Below are positions 39,842-50,882 of a stretch of 64,000 nucleotides of DNA, piece by piece. This DNA comes from FEN-33 sp963768775 (GTDB lineage: Archaea > Thermoplasmatota > Thermoplasmata > Methanomassiliicoccales > UBA472), in assembly GCA_963768775.1 (NCBI GenBank), contig CAVYIY010000008.1:62001-126000 (forward strand), read 5' to 3'. Under the pieces are notes generated by a model that made no database searches, was not told the DNA's origin, and was given only the letters and a program-made list of their open reading frames with translations. The position numbers were made by a program, and so were the translations under genes. Position 1 is the first letter of the stretch, and each line of letters begins with the position of its first letter.

Positions 39842-40924
39842 ATGCGCAGCAAGGAGATGCAGGCCGGGTCGAGATATACTAATCGCCTGCCGCAAGGGTG
39901 CAGGACCTGCCGACAAGGGGCGAAATTGGTGCTCCTGGTGACAGGCCAGTGCGATACTGGCTGCTTCTACTGTCCGCTTTCCTCGGAAAAGAGAGGGAAG
40001 TCCGTGGTCTTCGCCGACGAGGCCCGAGTACAGGGCGACGAGGACATCATCCAAGAGGCGAGATCGATCGGCGCGAAGGGCACCGGGATCACCGGGGGCG
40101 ACCCCCTGAAAGTGCTGGACGCGGTGCTGGGATACATCAGGCTGCTAAAGCGGACCTTCGGAGTAAACCACCATGTCCACCTGTACACCTCGACCGTCGA
40201 TCGCCAGGCATTCCTCCGGCTCCAGGATGCGGGTCTGGACGAGCTCCGCATCCATCCTCGTCATGAGCTTTGGTCCGACCCGGAGAAGATCGGGCTCGAG
40301 GATGCCCTGAAGGGGCTGCGCATGGACCTGGGCTTGGAGATACCTGCGATACCGGGGATGGAAGAGTCGACCGTCAAACTGATCCGCTATGCCGACCGGA
40401 TCGGCCTGGCATTCGTCAACCTGAATGAGCTAGAGTTCTCGGAGACGAACTACCAGGCGCTGCGCAGGAGGGGCATCGACACTGGGAACGGCTCGTCCTC
40501 CGCTGCCGTCGGAAGCAGGAGGCTGGCCATGCAGATGATTCACCTTGACGTGAAGATCCCGATACATTTCTGCTCGTCATCGTTCAAGGACTCCGTGCAG
40601 CTGCGCAACCGCCTGATGAGAAGGGCGAGGCGGACCGCCAGGCCCAGCGATCTGATGACCTCCGAAGGCACGCTGCTGAAAGGCGTGGTCGAGGGGGCGG
40701 AAGCGAAGAGGGCAGAGGAATACCTTCGCGCCCGCTTCGACGTGCCAAAGAGGCTGATGCGTTTCGATGCCGAGAAGAGCCGGCTCGAGGTGGCGTCATG
40801 GGTTCTGCAGGAGCTCTCTGGACAGCTCCCTTTCGACTCTTTCATCATCGAGGAGTATCCCACCGCCGACCGATTGGAAGTGGAACGGGAAAGGCTGCCG
40901 AGGACGAAAGGAAAAGGGAAATGA
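39842..40924 (+). CDS. Radical SAM protein
   Basis: The [4Fe-4S] motif CDTGCFYC (Cx3Cx2C) lies about 45 residues in, preceded by an additional CRTC pair, and followed by the GGDP motif for SAM binding. Length is about 360 residues. The family resembles archaeal radical SAM proteins of unassigned substrate; no SPASM cluster is apparent. It converges on nusA, 10 bp between stops. Confidence 0.8.
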   Translation: MRSKEMQAGSRYTNRLPQGCRTCRQGAKLVLLVTGQCDTGCFYCPLSSEKRGKSVVFADEARVQGDEDIIQEARSIGAKGTGITGGDPLKVLDAVLGYIRLLKRTFGVNHHVHLYTSTVDRQAFLRLQDAGLDELRIHPRHELWSDPEKIGLEDALKGLRMDLGLEIPAIPGMEESTVKLIRYADRIGLAFVNLNELEFSETNYQALRRRGIDTGNGSSSAAVGSRRLAMQMIHLDVKIPIHFCSSSFKDSVQLRNRLMRRARRTARPSDLMTSEGTLLKGVVEGAEAKRAEEYLRARFDVPKRLMRFDAEKSRLEVASWVLQELSGQLPFDSFIIEEYPTADRLEVERERLPRTKGKGK

Positions 40925-40934
40925 TGGCCCGGTC

Positions 40935-41360
40935 CTAGGCCACGATTATGCTCTGCACGTTGTGGTGCCTGGCGACCAGGTCGCGCGCGATCTTCAGGTT
41001 GCGGCCGTTCTTGCCGATGGCCCGGCCCTTCACTTGCGGGTCGACCGTCACCGTGGCGTGGATGATGTTGCCCCGGCTCTCCAGCGTGACCGACTGCACC
41101 CCATAGTTGTAGAAGACGTTCTTGATGAACTGCTCCGCGTCGTCGGAGAACTCGACCACCTGGATGTTCTTGCCGGTGGTGTTCTTGAGCCGGATGACGT
41201 TCTCCCCGCCCTTGCCCACCGCCTTGTTGGCCGAGCCCGGGTCTACCACGAAGACCAGCTTGTCCTCCGTCTCCATGCAGTCGCGCACATGCGTGTTCGT
41301 CATGTTCTCGAACAAGCGGATGTAGCGCAGCGTGTCTTCGGTAAGCGTGACTTCCGGCAT
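40935..41360 (-). CDS. nusA: NusA-like transcription factor (KH domains)
   Basis: The 141-residue protein consists of two KH domains, with GKGGENVIR and GKNGRNLKIA as the GxxG loops. Archaeal NusA lacks the bacterial N-terminal and S1 parts and is thought to bind RNA during transcription. It is the last gene of the RNA polymerase operon here. ATG 41360 (MPEVTLTED) fits the family. Confidence 0.93.
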   Translation of the reverse strand: MPEVTLTEDTLRYIRLFENMTNTHVRDCMETEDKLVFVVDPGSANKAVGKGGENVIRLKNTTGKNIQVVEFSDDAEQFIKNVFYNYGVQSVTLESRGNIIHATVTVDPQVKGRAIGKNGRNLKIARDLVARHHNVQSIIVA

Positions 41361-41365
41361 GTGAA

Positions 41366-41633
41366 TCACAACGAAAGGATGTTGGAGGCGCCCTTGTCGA
41401 TGATGGCGATGGCCGACACCGAGAATGGCTTTCCTGCTATGGCTCCTAGCTCCATGTTCGTCCCCTCAAACATATGGATGGGGACGGCGTTCGTGGTCTT
41501 GAGGAACTCGCTGGGGCAGTTGGTGGAGATTACCACCATCTTTGCCGCGCCGCTCTTGACCGCTTTCTCTGCCTGCGCGATGCCGAACTCCACCTTGCCG
41601 GTGGTGATCGCTGTTTTCAGGGCTCTTCCAATA

Positions 41634-41641
<8 letters not shown>
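41366..41641 (-). CDS. rpl30e: Ribosomal protein eL30
   Basis: The 91-residue protein starts MADIGRALKTAITTGKV and contains a conserved Cys-Pro segment (STNCPSE), typical of archaeal eL30. It overlaps the rpoA2 3' end by 8 bp, its usual neighbour. Confidence 0.95.
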
Positions 41642-43087
<1,446 letters not shown>

Positions 43088-43091
<4 letters not shown>

Positions 43092-45895
43092 TCCTCACCC
43101 CCCGCTTCGAACTCGTTATCGGTCTCGAGCTCATCCTCCTCGTCGCCTTCGGCCTCCATCAGGTCCTTCTCCACGGTGGCATAGCCGCCGACCTTCTTCT
43201 CCTCGATCCGGGAGAGCAGCTCGGCCTCGTCCCCCAGCACCTCGACCAGGATGTCGTCGATATCGATCGCCTCACCCTGGACCGACCGGCAGGGGTCGAC
43301 CCCGTCGTCGCCGTACTTGAATTGGATGACGCTGTCGGCGGTGTTGCGCACCGTTCCGTCCGATTTCAGCTTCAGGTCCTCCAGCGCGTTGATCAGACGG
43401 CGCTGCATGTAACCGGAACGGGATGTCCTGACCGCGGTATCGACCAGTCCTTCGCGACCACCCATGGAGTGGAAGAAGAACTCGGTTGGGCTGAGACCGG
43501 ACTTGTAGGAATTGATCACGAAGCCTTTCGCTTGAGCGCCAAGGTCTCCCTTCTGGAAGTGGGGCAGTGTGCGCTTCCAGTAACCTCTGGACAGGCGCTC
43601 GCCTCGAACCGCTTGCTGCCCGATGCAGCCGGCCATCTGCGATAGGTTGAGCATGCTTCCCCTGGCTCCGGAACGGGCCATGATGACGGCCGCGTTCTCC
43701 AGACCGAGATGGCGACCGGCGATCTGACCGGCTTCGTCCCTTGCTCGTCCGAGCACCTTCATGACCTCGACCTCGAGGGTCTCTTCCATGCTGCGCCCCG
43801 GCATCTGCTCGAGCTCGTTGCGCCGGTAGGCGTCGACGAACCCGTCGACCTTGGAGATTGCCTCGCGCAATACCTCCTCTATCTGGCGCGTCGCCTCGGC
43901 CGGGATGTCCTCGTCGTCGATGCCGGTGGTGAAGCCGCGGATCATGATCGCTCCGATGGCCAGCCTGGTAATGTTGTCCAGGAACTCGCGGGCCCGCTCG
44001 GAGCCGTAGTCGCGTGCCACCTTGTCCAGGATCTTGCCCTTGAAGGACCCAATGGCCTTCTCGTCTATCGTGCCGTAGAGGAGCTTGCCGTCGCGGATCT
44101 TGACGAATGCGTCGAGGTCGCACTTCTCCTTCTGGCAGACGTTGCACTTGCGGCAGATCGACGCCTTGAAGCTCATCCGCATGTCCTCTGGTAGCACGAG
44201 CGAGAAAATCTGCTTCCCGGTCCAGTATTCCACGCCTTCCTTATCGACCATCGGGTCGGGAAGCTCCTTGTACGGCACTCGGGCCAAAATGGACAGCGTC
44301 TCCGCCTTGGTGTAGCGGGAGCGGTACATGTCCACGTTCGGGTCGAAATGGGTGAGCATGAACGTGCCGGTGATGTGGTCGTGGATCGCGCCGATGACCG
44401 GCCCGCCGAAACGGGGCGAGAGGATGTGCTCCTGCACCTTCATCAATATCTGCGCCTCCACTCTGGCCTCCTCCGATTGCAGCACGTGCAGGTTCATCTC
44501 GTCGCCGTCGAAATCGGCGTTGTAGGGCGGACAGACGCACAGGTTCAGACGGAACGTCTTCCCTGGCATCACCCTCACCGTGTGGGCCATCATGCTCATA
44601 CGGTGCAGCGACGGCTGCCGGTTGAAGAGCACGATGTCCCCGTCCTGCAGGTGCCTTTCGATGATGAAGCCGACGTCGACGGTGTCGGCCACCGTTTCGG
44701 CGTTCTTGTCCGTGACCTTGATCCGCCTTCCGTCCGGCCGGATGATGTAGTTGACGCCTGGCACGTAAACCTCACTTTTGGGGTTCACCCCACGCTTCAC
44801 TATCTCCTTCAATATCGGCAGGTTCGACTTGGTGGCGAAGACCGGCACGGTCAGCTCCCTGGCCGCCTCCACCGGAACCCCGACCTCATTGATCGAGAGG
44901 CCTGGATCTGGAGAGATAACGGTACGGGCGCTGAAGTTGACGCGCTTACCGGACAGGTTGGAACGGAAACGCCCCTCCTTGCCCTTCAGCCTCTGCACCA
45001 GGGTCTTCAACGGACGTCCGCTGCGATGCCTCGCCGGCGGGATGCCCGATGTCTGGTTGTCGAAATAGGTGGTGATATGGTACTGCAGCAGCTCCCATAG
45101 GTCCTCGACTATCAGCTGTGGCGCACCGGCGTCGCGGTTCTCGCGCAACCTCTGGTTGATCCTAAGGACATCGACCAGCTTATGTGTCAGGTCGTCCTCT
45201 GACCTATCTCCAGATTCTAGGGTGATGCTTGGCCTGACCGTGACTGGCGGCACAGGCAATGCGGTCAGCACCATCCATTCGGGGCGGCAGGACGCGGACT
45301 CGATGCCCAACGGCACGAGATCGTTGTCCGGGGTGCGCTCCAATCGTTCGCGCACTTCCTTCGGGGTCAGCTTATGGCCATCCTCGCGGAAGGTGGTCGG
45401 CTTGTCCAACGTGATCTTCATCTGTTCGGCGCCGCAATGCGGGCAGACCTGGCGGGATGAGGCGTCCTTGGCGGTGTCTTTCGTCATCATCCGCATGTCC
45501 AGGGCGTCCCCGCCCAGCTCCTCCATCGCCTCCATCTGCTCGCGGTACTCCTTTGCCTGATCTTCCGTCAGAAGCAGGCGACCGCAGACCCGGCAGGTCG
45601 ACTGGAGCAGCTTCTTGATCTCCTTGACGTAGCCGACATGGATGACCGGCATCGCCAGGTCGATGTGGCCGAAATGCCCCGGGCATTCGTCGACCTTGTG
45701 GCCGCAGGTCTTGCAGCGCAGGCCGGGCTCGATGACGCCCAAGTGGGGGTCCATCAGGCCCATGTCGATCGGGAAGCCATCGTCGTCGTACGTATCGGCG
45801 GTGATGATCTTGGTCGCGGACATCCTACGGATTTCGTCAGGGGACAGGCAGGCGAACTTTATCGACCCTATCCTCTTCGAGACACCTCGCATCAT
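43088..45895 (-). CDS. rpoA1: DNA-directed RNA polymerase subunit A'
   Basis: The 935-residue protein carries the catalytic NADFDGD metal site, the N-terminal zinc clamp (CKTCG...CPGH) and a second Cys-rich site (CRKCNVCQKEKC). The acidic C-terminus (EEEDELETDNEFEAGGEE-like) is short of the A'' start. ATGA overlaps on both sides (rpoB stop, rpoA2 start) show translational coupling. Confidence 0.97.
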
Positions 45896-48800
45896 CGCAA
45901 GTCCTCCAGTTGCAAACGCATAGCGACACCGAGCGATAGCAGCTCATCCAAGAGCAGCTTGAACGCATAGCTGGTCTGTACCAGGTGCACGTTCGTGTTA
46001 TTCCCGCAAACGGGGCACTTCAGGGAGCCCCTGCGGTCCAGAATGGCGATATGCCCGCAGCCGGGATTGCCGCAGACGTATTGGAACGTGCCGTCGGACT
46101 CGTCGAGCAATCGGTCTTTGATGACCATCGCCGCTCCGTGACCAATGAGGCAATCGCGTTCCATCTCGCCGAACCTCAGACCTCCTTGCCTCGAACGTCC
46201 CTCGGTCGGCTGCCGCGTCAATATCTGCACCGGGCCACGGGAACGGACGTGCATCTTACCTGAGACCATGTGGTGCAATTTCTGGTAGAAGATGACGCCG
46301 ATGAAAATGTCCGCACCGATCATCTTTCCAGTATGGCCATCATACATGACCTCCTTCCCGGAATGCATGAAGCCGTTGGCCACCAACGCCTCGCGGATAG
46401 CGTCCTCGCGCTCCCCGGAGAATGGCGTTCCATCGACCAATCTGGCCTCCATCGCCCCGACCTTGCCGCCAATCATCTCCAAGACGTGGGCGACGGTCAT
46501 ACGGGATGGGATGGCGTGGGGGTTAATTACCAGGTCTGGTACCACTCCATCGCAGGTGAAAGGCATGTCCTCTTGCGGGACGATCAGGCCGACAACCCCC
46601 TTCTGTCCGTGCCGGGATGCGAACTTGTCCCCAAGCTCGGGGATGCGCTCATCTCGCACCTTGACCTTGACCAGCCGCGAGCCGTTCTCCGACTCGGTCA
46701 ACATGACGCTGTCGACCCAGCCAGTCTCGCCAGGTCTGCAGGTGATCGATGTCTCCCTGCGCTTCTGCGGGGTCAGGAAGTCCGTCTCTTCCTCCAGGAA
46801 CCTGGGTGGGGACGTCTTGCCGATCAGGACATCGCCTCCGCCGACGGCCGTCTCCGGTGAGATAAGGCCATCCTCTCCGAGGCTGCTGTACGACAGGTCG
46901 GCCCGGGCACCTCTGACGTCCGGCGACGGGATCTCGAAATGATCCTCCTGGCCGCCGGGGTAGCGGCGCTCCTCCGCCCTATAGGTACGCATGAATGAAC
47001 TTCGACCAAGGCCGCGCTCGACCGACGCCTTGTTCAGGATGAGCGCGTCTTCCATGTTGTAGCCGTGGTACGAAAGCACGGCGACGACGAAGTTCTGTCC
47101 GGCCGGCCTCTCGTTGAACGCCACGAACTTCATGGTGTTGGTCTGCACCATCGGCTTCTGCGGATAGTGCATGATGTGCCCGCGGGTATCCGGTCGGCGG
47201 CGGTAGTTGCTCGCTGCCAGTCCAAGCGATTGCTTGGCCATGCCTGCGCCCATGGTGACACGCGGGGACGAGTTGTGCTCTGGATACGGCACTAGGCCGG
47301 AGCAGACGCCCAGGATGACCATCGGGTCCACTTCCATGTGGGTGTGATCGGGAGTCAGAAGCAGCGGCGTGCGGAGCTCTCCCCCGCAATGGCCGCACTT
47401 AAGCGCGGCGAAGTCGTCGGCGCTCCCCGGGTTCATCCAGTCAAGATCGATCGGCGACAGCGCCTTTCCGCAGTTGGTGCAGCGGTCCGGCGGGTCGAAC
47501 GGCTCGACCGCGATGTAAGTGTCCTCTTCCTCCTCGGCGTCGATCCATTCGATGACGCCCTCGCGGATTAGGTCCGACCAGCGGCTCCTGCCCTCCCTGA
47601 TGTCCTCCATGTGCTTGCGCGTGAGGACGGACTTGCCGTTCTTGAGAACGATGAGCGGGCGGCGGAGGCGGCCCTCATCGCAGTTGATGATGACCTCGTC
47701 CATCTCCTCATCGTAGCGGATATTGATCTCGTGCGACAGCAGGCCGATGCGGCGGCGCTGGCGCATCTCATTGACGAGGTCGTGCGGTTTGTCGCAGACG
47801 CCCTTCAGGTCGCCGTTGACGTAGACCCTGGTGCCGGCTGCCGGCCCCTTGACCTCTTTGACGCCCTGCTCCTTGAGCATGTAGGCGACGTCCTCCTCGC
47901 GGAAGCCTTCGGACACGTCGATGATCAGTGCGGCATTCTTCACCAGTCCGCAGTTCTGACCCTCTGGCGTCTCGTTCGGGCACAGCCGGCCCCATTGGGT
48001 CGGGTGCAGGTCTCGAGCTTCAAAGTGGGGCTGCGAGCGGGTAAGAGACGATGTTATGCGCCTCAAGTGCGAGAGCGTGGACATGTTCGAGGTGCGGTCC
48101 AGGAGCTGGCTGACGCCTGCCCTGCCGCCCACCCAGTTGCCCGTTGCCAGAGCGTGAAGCAGGCGGTGCGTGAGCAGGTCCGGCCGTATCGCGGACGAGA
48201 TCCTCAGGTCCTTCTTGCGCGCATATGACCGCTCCAGCTGGTACTTCAGGTCCTTCATCAGGTTGGTGAACGCGACCCGGAACAGGTCCTCCATCAGATC
48301 GCCGGCAAGCTTCAGGCGCTTGTTGGCATAGTGGTCCTTGTCGTCCTCCTTCCTCTTGTTGAGCGAGAGCTCGAGGACGGACCTGGCGATGCGCCCGAGG
48401 AAGATGGCCTTCTTCATGCGGTCGTCCCTGACGTCGCCCAAGTGCGGCAACAGGGAGCGGTCGATGATGCTCTCCACCTTCTTGACTCGGTATTCCTTTG
48501 CCTGGCCAGTAGCGAACTTGCGCTCCAGGTAGAGGATGGCGTCGTCGGTGGTGAAGATACCGTTTGGCGGGTAGAGCTTCTTGTCCTGGCATTCCTCGAT
48601 GTTAGCGTAAACGATGTTGGCCATGTCGTCGGTGGAGACGATGGCGTTGTAGATCTCCTCGTCGTTCTCCATGCCCAGGGCCTTCATCAAGGCCACCAGC
48701 GGGATCTGCCCAGAGGCAGCGGGGACGGTCACCATGAGCATGCCGTCGCGCTTCTTCTCTACCAGGGTAAGAGCGCGGTGCCCTTCCTTCTGGGAGAAGA

Positions 48801-49491
48801 CCTTAGCGACTTCCAGCTTGGTGCCGTAGCGCTCGTTGAACTCGACCATGACCCGGTTGGGCGCCAGGTCCTCGAGGGTGATCAGGACGCGCTCCGTGCC
48901 GCCGATGATGAAGTATCCGCCGGGGTCCATCGGGTCCTCGCCTGCCTGCAGCAGCTTCTGGCGGTACTCGTCCTCGAGCAGCTCGTGCTCCTCCTCCATG
49001 TTCTCTTTGAACAGGGTGCAGCGCTTCGACTTCACCATGACTGGCAGGTCGCCGATGTGCACCCTTTCCGGCTCCTTCTCGATGCCGTCCTCGATGACGG
49101 TGAAATCGATGGCGACCGGGGCGAGGTAGTTGAGATTGCGCAGCCGCGCCTCCATGGGAGAAAGGGGATGTACGTAGCCGTTGGCCTCGCGGATCTCCGG
49201 CACCTTGATGTGAACGGTCGGCCGGGACTGGGGATCGGTCATCCCGGTCTTCTCGTCGCGCTTGCGGCTGACCCGGATCTCCACGATCCTGCCATCGGTC
49301 TTGTCCGGATCCAAACGGATGATGCCACGCTCGGCGTCCTCCGCGGACACGCGCAGGTTGTCGACGATCTTCTGCATCCGACTGTTCGGATTGTCCATTG
49401 TCGAGAGGAAGTCGTTGAAGCTGGAGATATGGTGGTTAACGATGCTCCTCTCTTTGAAATAGAGTTCTACCAAATCACGCAAAGGGATCAC
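45892..49491 (-). CDS. rpoB: DNA-directed RNA polymerase subunit B (undivided)
   Basis: The roughly 1,199-residue beta-like subunit is one polypeptide. Conserved parts include GQKGVVG, the C-terminal zinc ribbon (CGNPGCG...CPVCG) and an internal CxxC pair cluster (CTNCG...CGHCGG). GTG 49491 overlaps the rpoH stop as GTGA and the encoded VIPLRDLVELYF is a plausible N-terminus, so it is preferred over the open frame from 49605. A fused B subunit argues against methanogen and halophile lineages with split B'/B''. Confidence 0.96.
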   Translation of the reverse strand: MIPLRDLVELYFKERSIVNHHISSFNDFLSTMDNPNSRMQKIVDNLRVSAEDAERGIIRLDPDKTDGRIVEIRVSRKRDEKTGMTDPQSRPTVHIKVPEIREANGYVHPLSPMEARLRNLNYLAPVAIDFTVIEDGIEKEPERVHIGDLPVMVKSKRCTLFKENMEEEHELLEDEYRQKLLQAGEDPMDPGGYFIIGGTERVLITLEDLAPNRVMVEFNERYGTKLEVAKVFSQKEGHRALTLVEKKRDGMLMVTVPAASGQIPLVALMKALGMENDEEIYNAIVSTDDMANIVYANIEECQDKKLYPPNGIFTTDDAILYLERKFATGQAKEYRVKKVESIIDRSLLPHLGDVRDDRMKKAIFLGRIARSVLELSLNKRKEDDKDHYANKRLKLAGDLMEDLFRVAFTNLMKDLKYQLERSYARKKDLRISSAIRPDLLTHRLLHALATGNWVGGRAGVSQLLDRTSNMSTLSHLRRITSSLTRSQPHFEARDLHPTQWGRLCPNETPEGQNCGLVKNAALIIDVSEGFREEDVAYMLKEQGVKEVKGPAAGTRVYVNGDLKGVCDKPHDLVNEMRQRRRIGLLSHEINIRYDEEMDEVIINCDEGRLRRPLIVLKNGKSVLTRKHMEDIREGRSRWSDLIREGVIEWIDAEEEEDTYIAVEPFDPPDRCTNCGKALSPIDLDWMNPGSADDFAALKCGHCGGELRTPLLLTPDHTHMEVDPMVILGVCSGLVPYPEHNSSPRVTMGAGMAKQSLGLAASNYRRRPDTRGHIMHYPQKPMVQTNTMKFVAFNERPAGQNFVVAVLSYHGYNMEDALILNKASVERGLGRSSFMRTYRAEERRYPGGQEDHFEIPSPDVRGARADLSYSSLGEDGLISPETAVGGGDVLIGKTSPPRFLEEETDFLTPQKRRETSITCRPGETGWVDSVMLTESENGSRLVKVKVRDERIPELGDKFASRHGQKGVVGLIVPQEDMPFTCDGVVPDLVINPHAIPSRMTVAHVLEMIGGKVGAMEARLVDGTPFSGEREDAIREALVANGFMHSGKEVMYDGHTGKMIGADIFIGVIFYQKLHHMVSGKMHVRSRGPVQILTRQPTEGRSRQGGLRFGEMERDCLIGHGAAMVIKDRLLDESDGTFQYVCGNPGCGHIAILDRRGSLKCPVCGNNTNVHLVQTSYAFKLLLDELLSLGVAMRLQLEDLR

Positions 49492-49757
49492 CCTCGGACC
49501 AAACGATAAGCAGTTGCAACCTCGGAAGTACGGCTCTGGCGAACGACCTTGATGACTCGGCCTTCTTTGATCGGACCGAACTTCTCCTCGAGCAGACGGA
49601 TGCATGGATCGCTGCGGCGGATCTTTGGAAGCTGATCCTTGTCGATCTTCAGCTTCTTCAAGACCTCCTTCGCCTCTTCGTCGCTCAATAAATAATGAGC
49701 CGGCACCAGCGCATGCTTAAATACATTAAACTGAACCTCATCGCCCAAGAAACTCAC
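49488..49757 (-). CDS. rpoH: DNA-directed RNA polymerase subunit H
   Basis: The 89-residue protein ends with the conserved region DPCIRLLEEKFGPIKEGRVIK-like in the RPB5 C-terminal domain. It heads the rpoH-rpoB-rpoA1-rpoA2-rpl30e-nusA operon. A TATA box lies 48 nt upstream. Confidence 0.95.
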   Translation of the reverse strand: MSFLGDEVQFNVFKHALVPAHYLLSDEEAKEVLKKLKIDKDQLPKIRRSDPCIRLLEEKFGPIKEGRVIKVVRQSRTSEVATAYRLVRG

Positions 49758-49804
49758 CTCGCCCCCGCAATCGCCGCCGATTTGCTCTTCACACTAAGTA
49801 GTGG

Positions 49805-49816
49805 CCTTATAAAAAT
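49805..49816 (-). promoter_or_regulatory. TATA box of the RNA polymerase operon
   Basis: The minus strand reads ATTTTTATAAGG, 48 nt before rpoH. Six genes depend on it, as no other promoter is obvious within the operon. Confidence 0.55.
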
Positions 49817-49886
49817 GCATCGAAAGACTGATTTCGAGTTCGTGCCTTCCATGTACTCCCTCACCTACCTAGCGGGCCCGCGGGGA

Positions 49887-49916
49887 TTTTCGATGCCTCG
49901 GGATTACCGGCGGCCT
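49887..49916 (-). other. T-loop intron of tRNA-Lys (position 59/60)
   Basis: The intron splits TTCGAA from T60. The BHB uses central helix TTCG/CGAA with bulges AA|A and AA|T, and the T stem CGGGG/CCCCG as outer helix. The inner helix is weaker (GCC/GGC, CGG/CCG). Confidence 0.78.
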
Positions 49917-49956
49917 TTCGAACCCCGGACCATCTGGTTAAAAGCCAGGTGCTCTT

Positions 49957-49985
49957 TCTAGGGACGCTCGTTCTCACGGTCGTCC
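49957..49985 (-). other. D-loop intron of tRNA-Lys
   Basis: The intron follows GGTA of the D loop, the same place as in tRNA-Thr. The central helix is TAGG/CCTA, the bulges TA|G and GA|A, and the intron helix GACG/CGTC. Confidence 0.78.
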
Positions 49986-50056
49986 TACCTAGCTGAGCTA
50001 CGGGCCCATTGGCAAGTAAGTCTCCGGCGTTGCGGAGGACGGAGAAAGGAGCACCG

Positions 50057-50066
50057 TTATTTAAAG
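50057..50066 (-). promoter_or_regulatory. TATA-like box of tRNA-Lys
   Basis: The minus strand reads CTTTAAATAA, 50 nt before the mature 5' end, leaving room for a short leader removed by RNase P. Confidence 0.45.
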
Positions 50067-50125
50067 ATTGTTGATGAACCACCTGGCAGGAGCATAGGGA
50101 ACCCTAGCACTATTATTCCTCTATT

Positions 50126-50144
50126 ACTGTACAAGTACTGTACA
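50126..50144 (+). repeat. Tandem ACTGTACA repeats in the 50.0-50.3 kb intergenic region
   Basis: ACTGTACA occurs at 50126-50133 and 50137-50144, 11 bp apart, each containing the palindrome TGTACA. It lies in the 316-bp gap between tRNA-Lys and the zinc-ribbon gene, about 140 bp before the zinc-ribbon promoter. Apart from the two TATA boxes, I see no other feature in this gap. The one-turn spacing resembles a regulator-binding site; this is inference. Confidence 0.4.
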
Positions 50145-50283
50145 TGTTGGGCCTCGGACGCCTCGTCATCGAGCGCGGGGCGATCCGCTGTGTAGAGCTC
50201 GATTCGAAGGTCGTGTGATCAGCTGGCTCAGAGAGAGAATGGGCGAACGCCCCAATCCCAATCACGTTCGGATGCCGGTCACG

Positions 50284-50291
50284 TATTTATA
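50284..50291 (+). promoter_or_regulatory. TATA box of the zinc ribbon-aEF-1beta operon
   Basis: TATTTATA lies 32 nt before ATG 50324. Confidence 0.55.
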
Positions 50292-50323
50292 CATGAAGCA
50301 TAATCTCGCCCTCGGCGAAGCCA

Positions 50324-50491
50324 ATGGAGAAAGAAAAGATCTGCAGTTCCTGTGGGGTTAGATTGATCGGTAAGAGCACGACGTTCTTCCCCTGTCCTAT
50401 GTGCGGTCAAACCGAGATCGGGCGCTGCCCGAACTGCCGCGACCAGAGCGTAAAGTACGTCTGCCCCAAGTGCGGGTTCACCGGACCTTAG
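50324..50491 (+). CDS. Small zinc-ribbon protein
   Basis: A 55-residue protein (MEKEKICSSCG...) with four CxxC-type pairs: CSSC, CPMC, CPNC and CPKC, able to form two zinc ribbons. Such proteins commonly precede the aEF-1beta gene in archaea, and here that gene begins 10 bp downstream. Function is not established; a link to translation is suggested by context. It is preceded by a TATA box. Confidence 0.88.
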   Translation: MEKEKICSSCGVRLIGKSTTFFPCPMCGQTEIGRCPNCRDQSVKYVCPKCGFTGP

Positions 50492-50500
50492 GTGCTTATA

Positions 50501-50767
50501 ATGGGCAAGGTCGCGGCGACATACAATCTGATGCCGGAGGGGCCAGACATGGACATGGAGGCCCTCAAGGCCAAAATGCCCATGCTGGTGCCGGAAGGCG
50601 TCACCATTCTGAAAGGCGAGGTCAAGCCGTTCGCCTTCGGCCTGAAGATACTCGACATCACGTTCCTGATGAACGACTCCGAAGGGATCATGGACCGGCT
50701 GGAAGAGAAGCTGCGCTCGATCGAAGGCATCCAGGGCGTCGAGAGCACCCAAGTGACCCTGGTCTGA
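50501..50767 (+). CDS. ef1b: Elongation factor 1-beta
   Basis: The 88-residue protein begins MGKVAATYNLMPEGPDMD and has the ferredoxin-like fold of aEF-1beta, ending with VESTQVTLV. It is the GDP/GTP exchange factor of EF-1alpha. ATG 50501 is used; an in-frame TTG at 50492 is possible. Confidence 0.92.
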   Translation: MGKVAATYNLMPEGPDMDMEALKAKMPMLVPEGVTILKGEVKPFAFGLKILDITFLMNDSEGIMDRLEEKLRSIEGIQGVESTQVTLV

Positions 50768-50882
50768 ATCTCTTCCGATATCATTTCTCCCTCTAGCTTG
50801 AAGGCGCGATCTGTCGGACGGACCGAACGGCCGCCCGAAGAGCTTTCTTAAGTCTGCCGTGCCATGCAACGCAAGAGCATCC

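Larger units (their letters stand above)
49873..50007 (-). tRNA. tRNA-Lys (anticodon UUU) with two noncanonical introns
   Basis: On the minus strand the acceptor GGGCCCG pairs with CGGGCCC and the discriminator is G. The anticodon arm is CCTGG-CTTTTAA-CCAGA with TTT at 49942-49940. The gene is 135 nt long. Removing 29 nt from the D loop and 30 nt from the T loop leaves a normal 76-nt tRNA with D stem GCTC/GAGC and T arm CGGGG-TTCGAAT-CCCCG. Neither intron is at the canonical 37/38 site. Confidence 0.92.

Noticed and set aside
50144..50218. A 24-codon ORF (ATG to TGA) after the TGTACA repeats
   Set aside because: Too short to support: no ribosome binding site, no recognisable sequence and no neighbour context.
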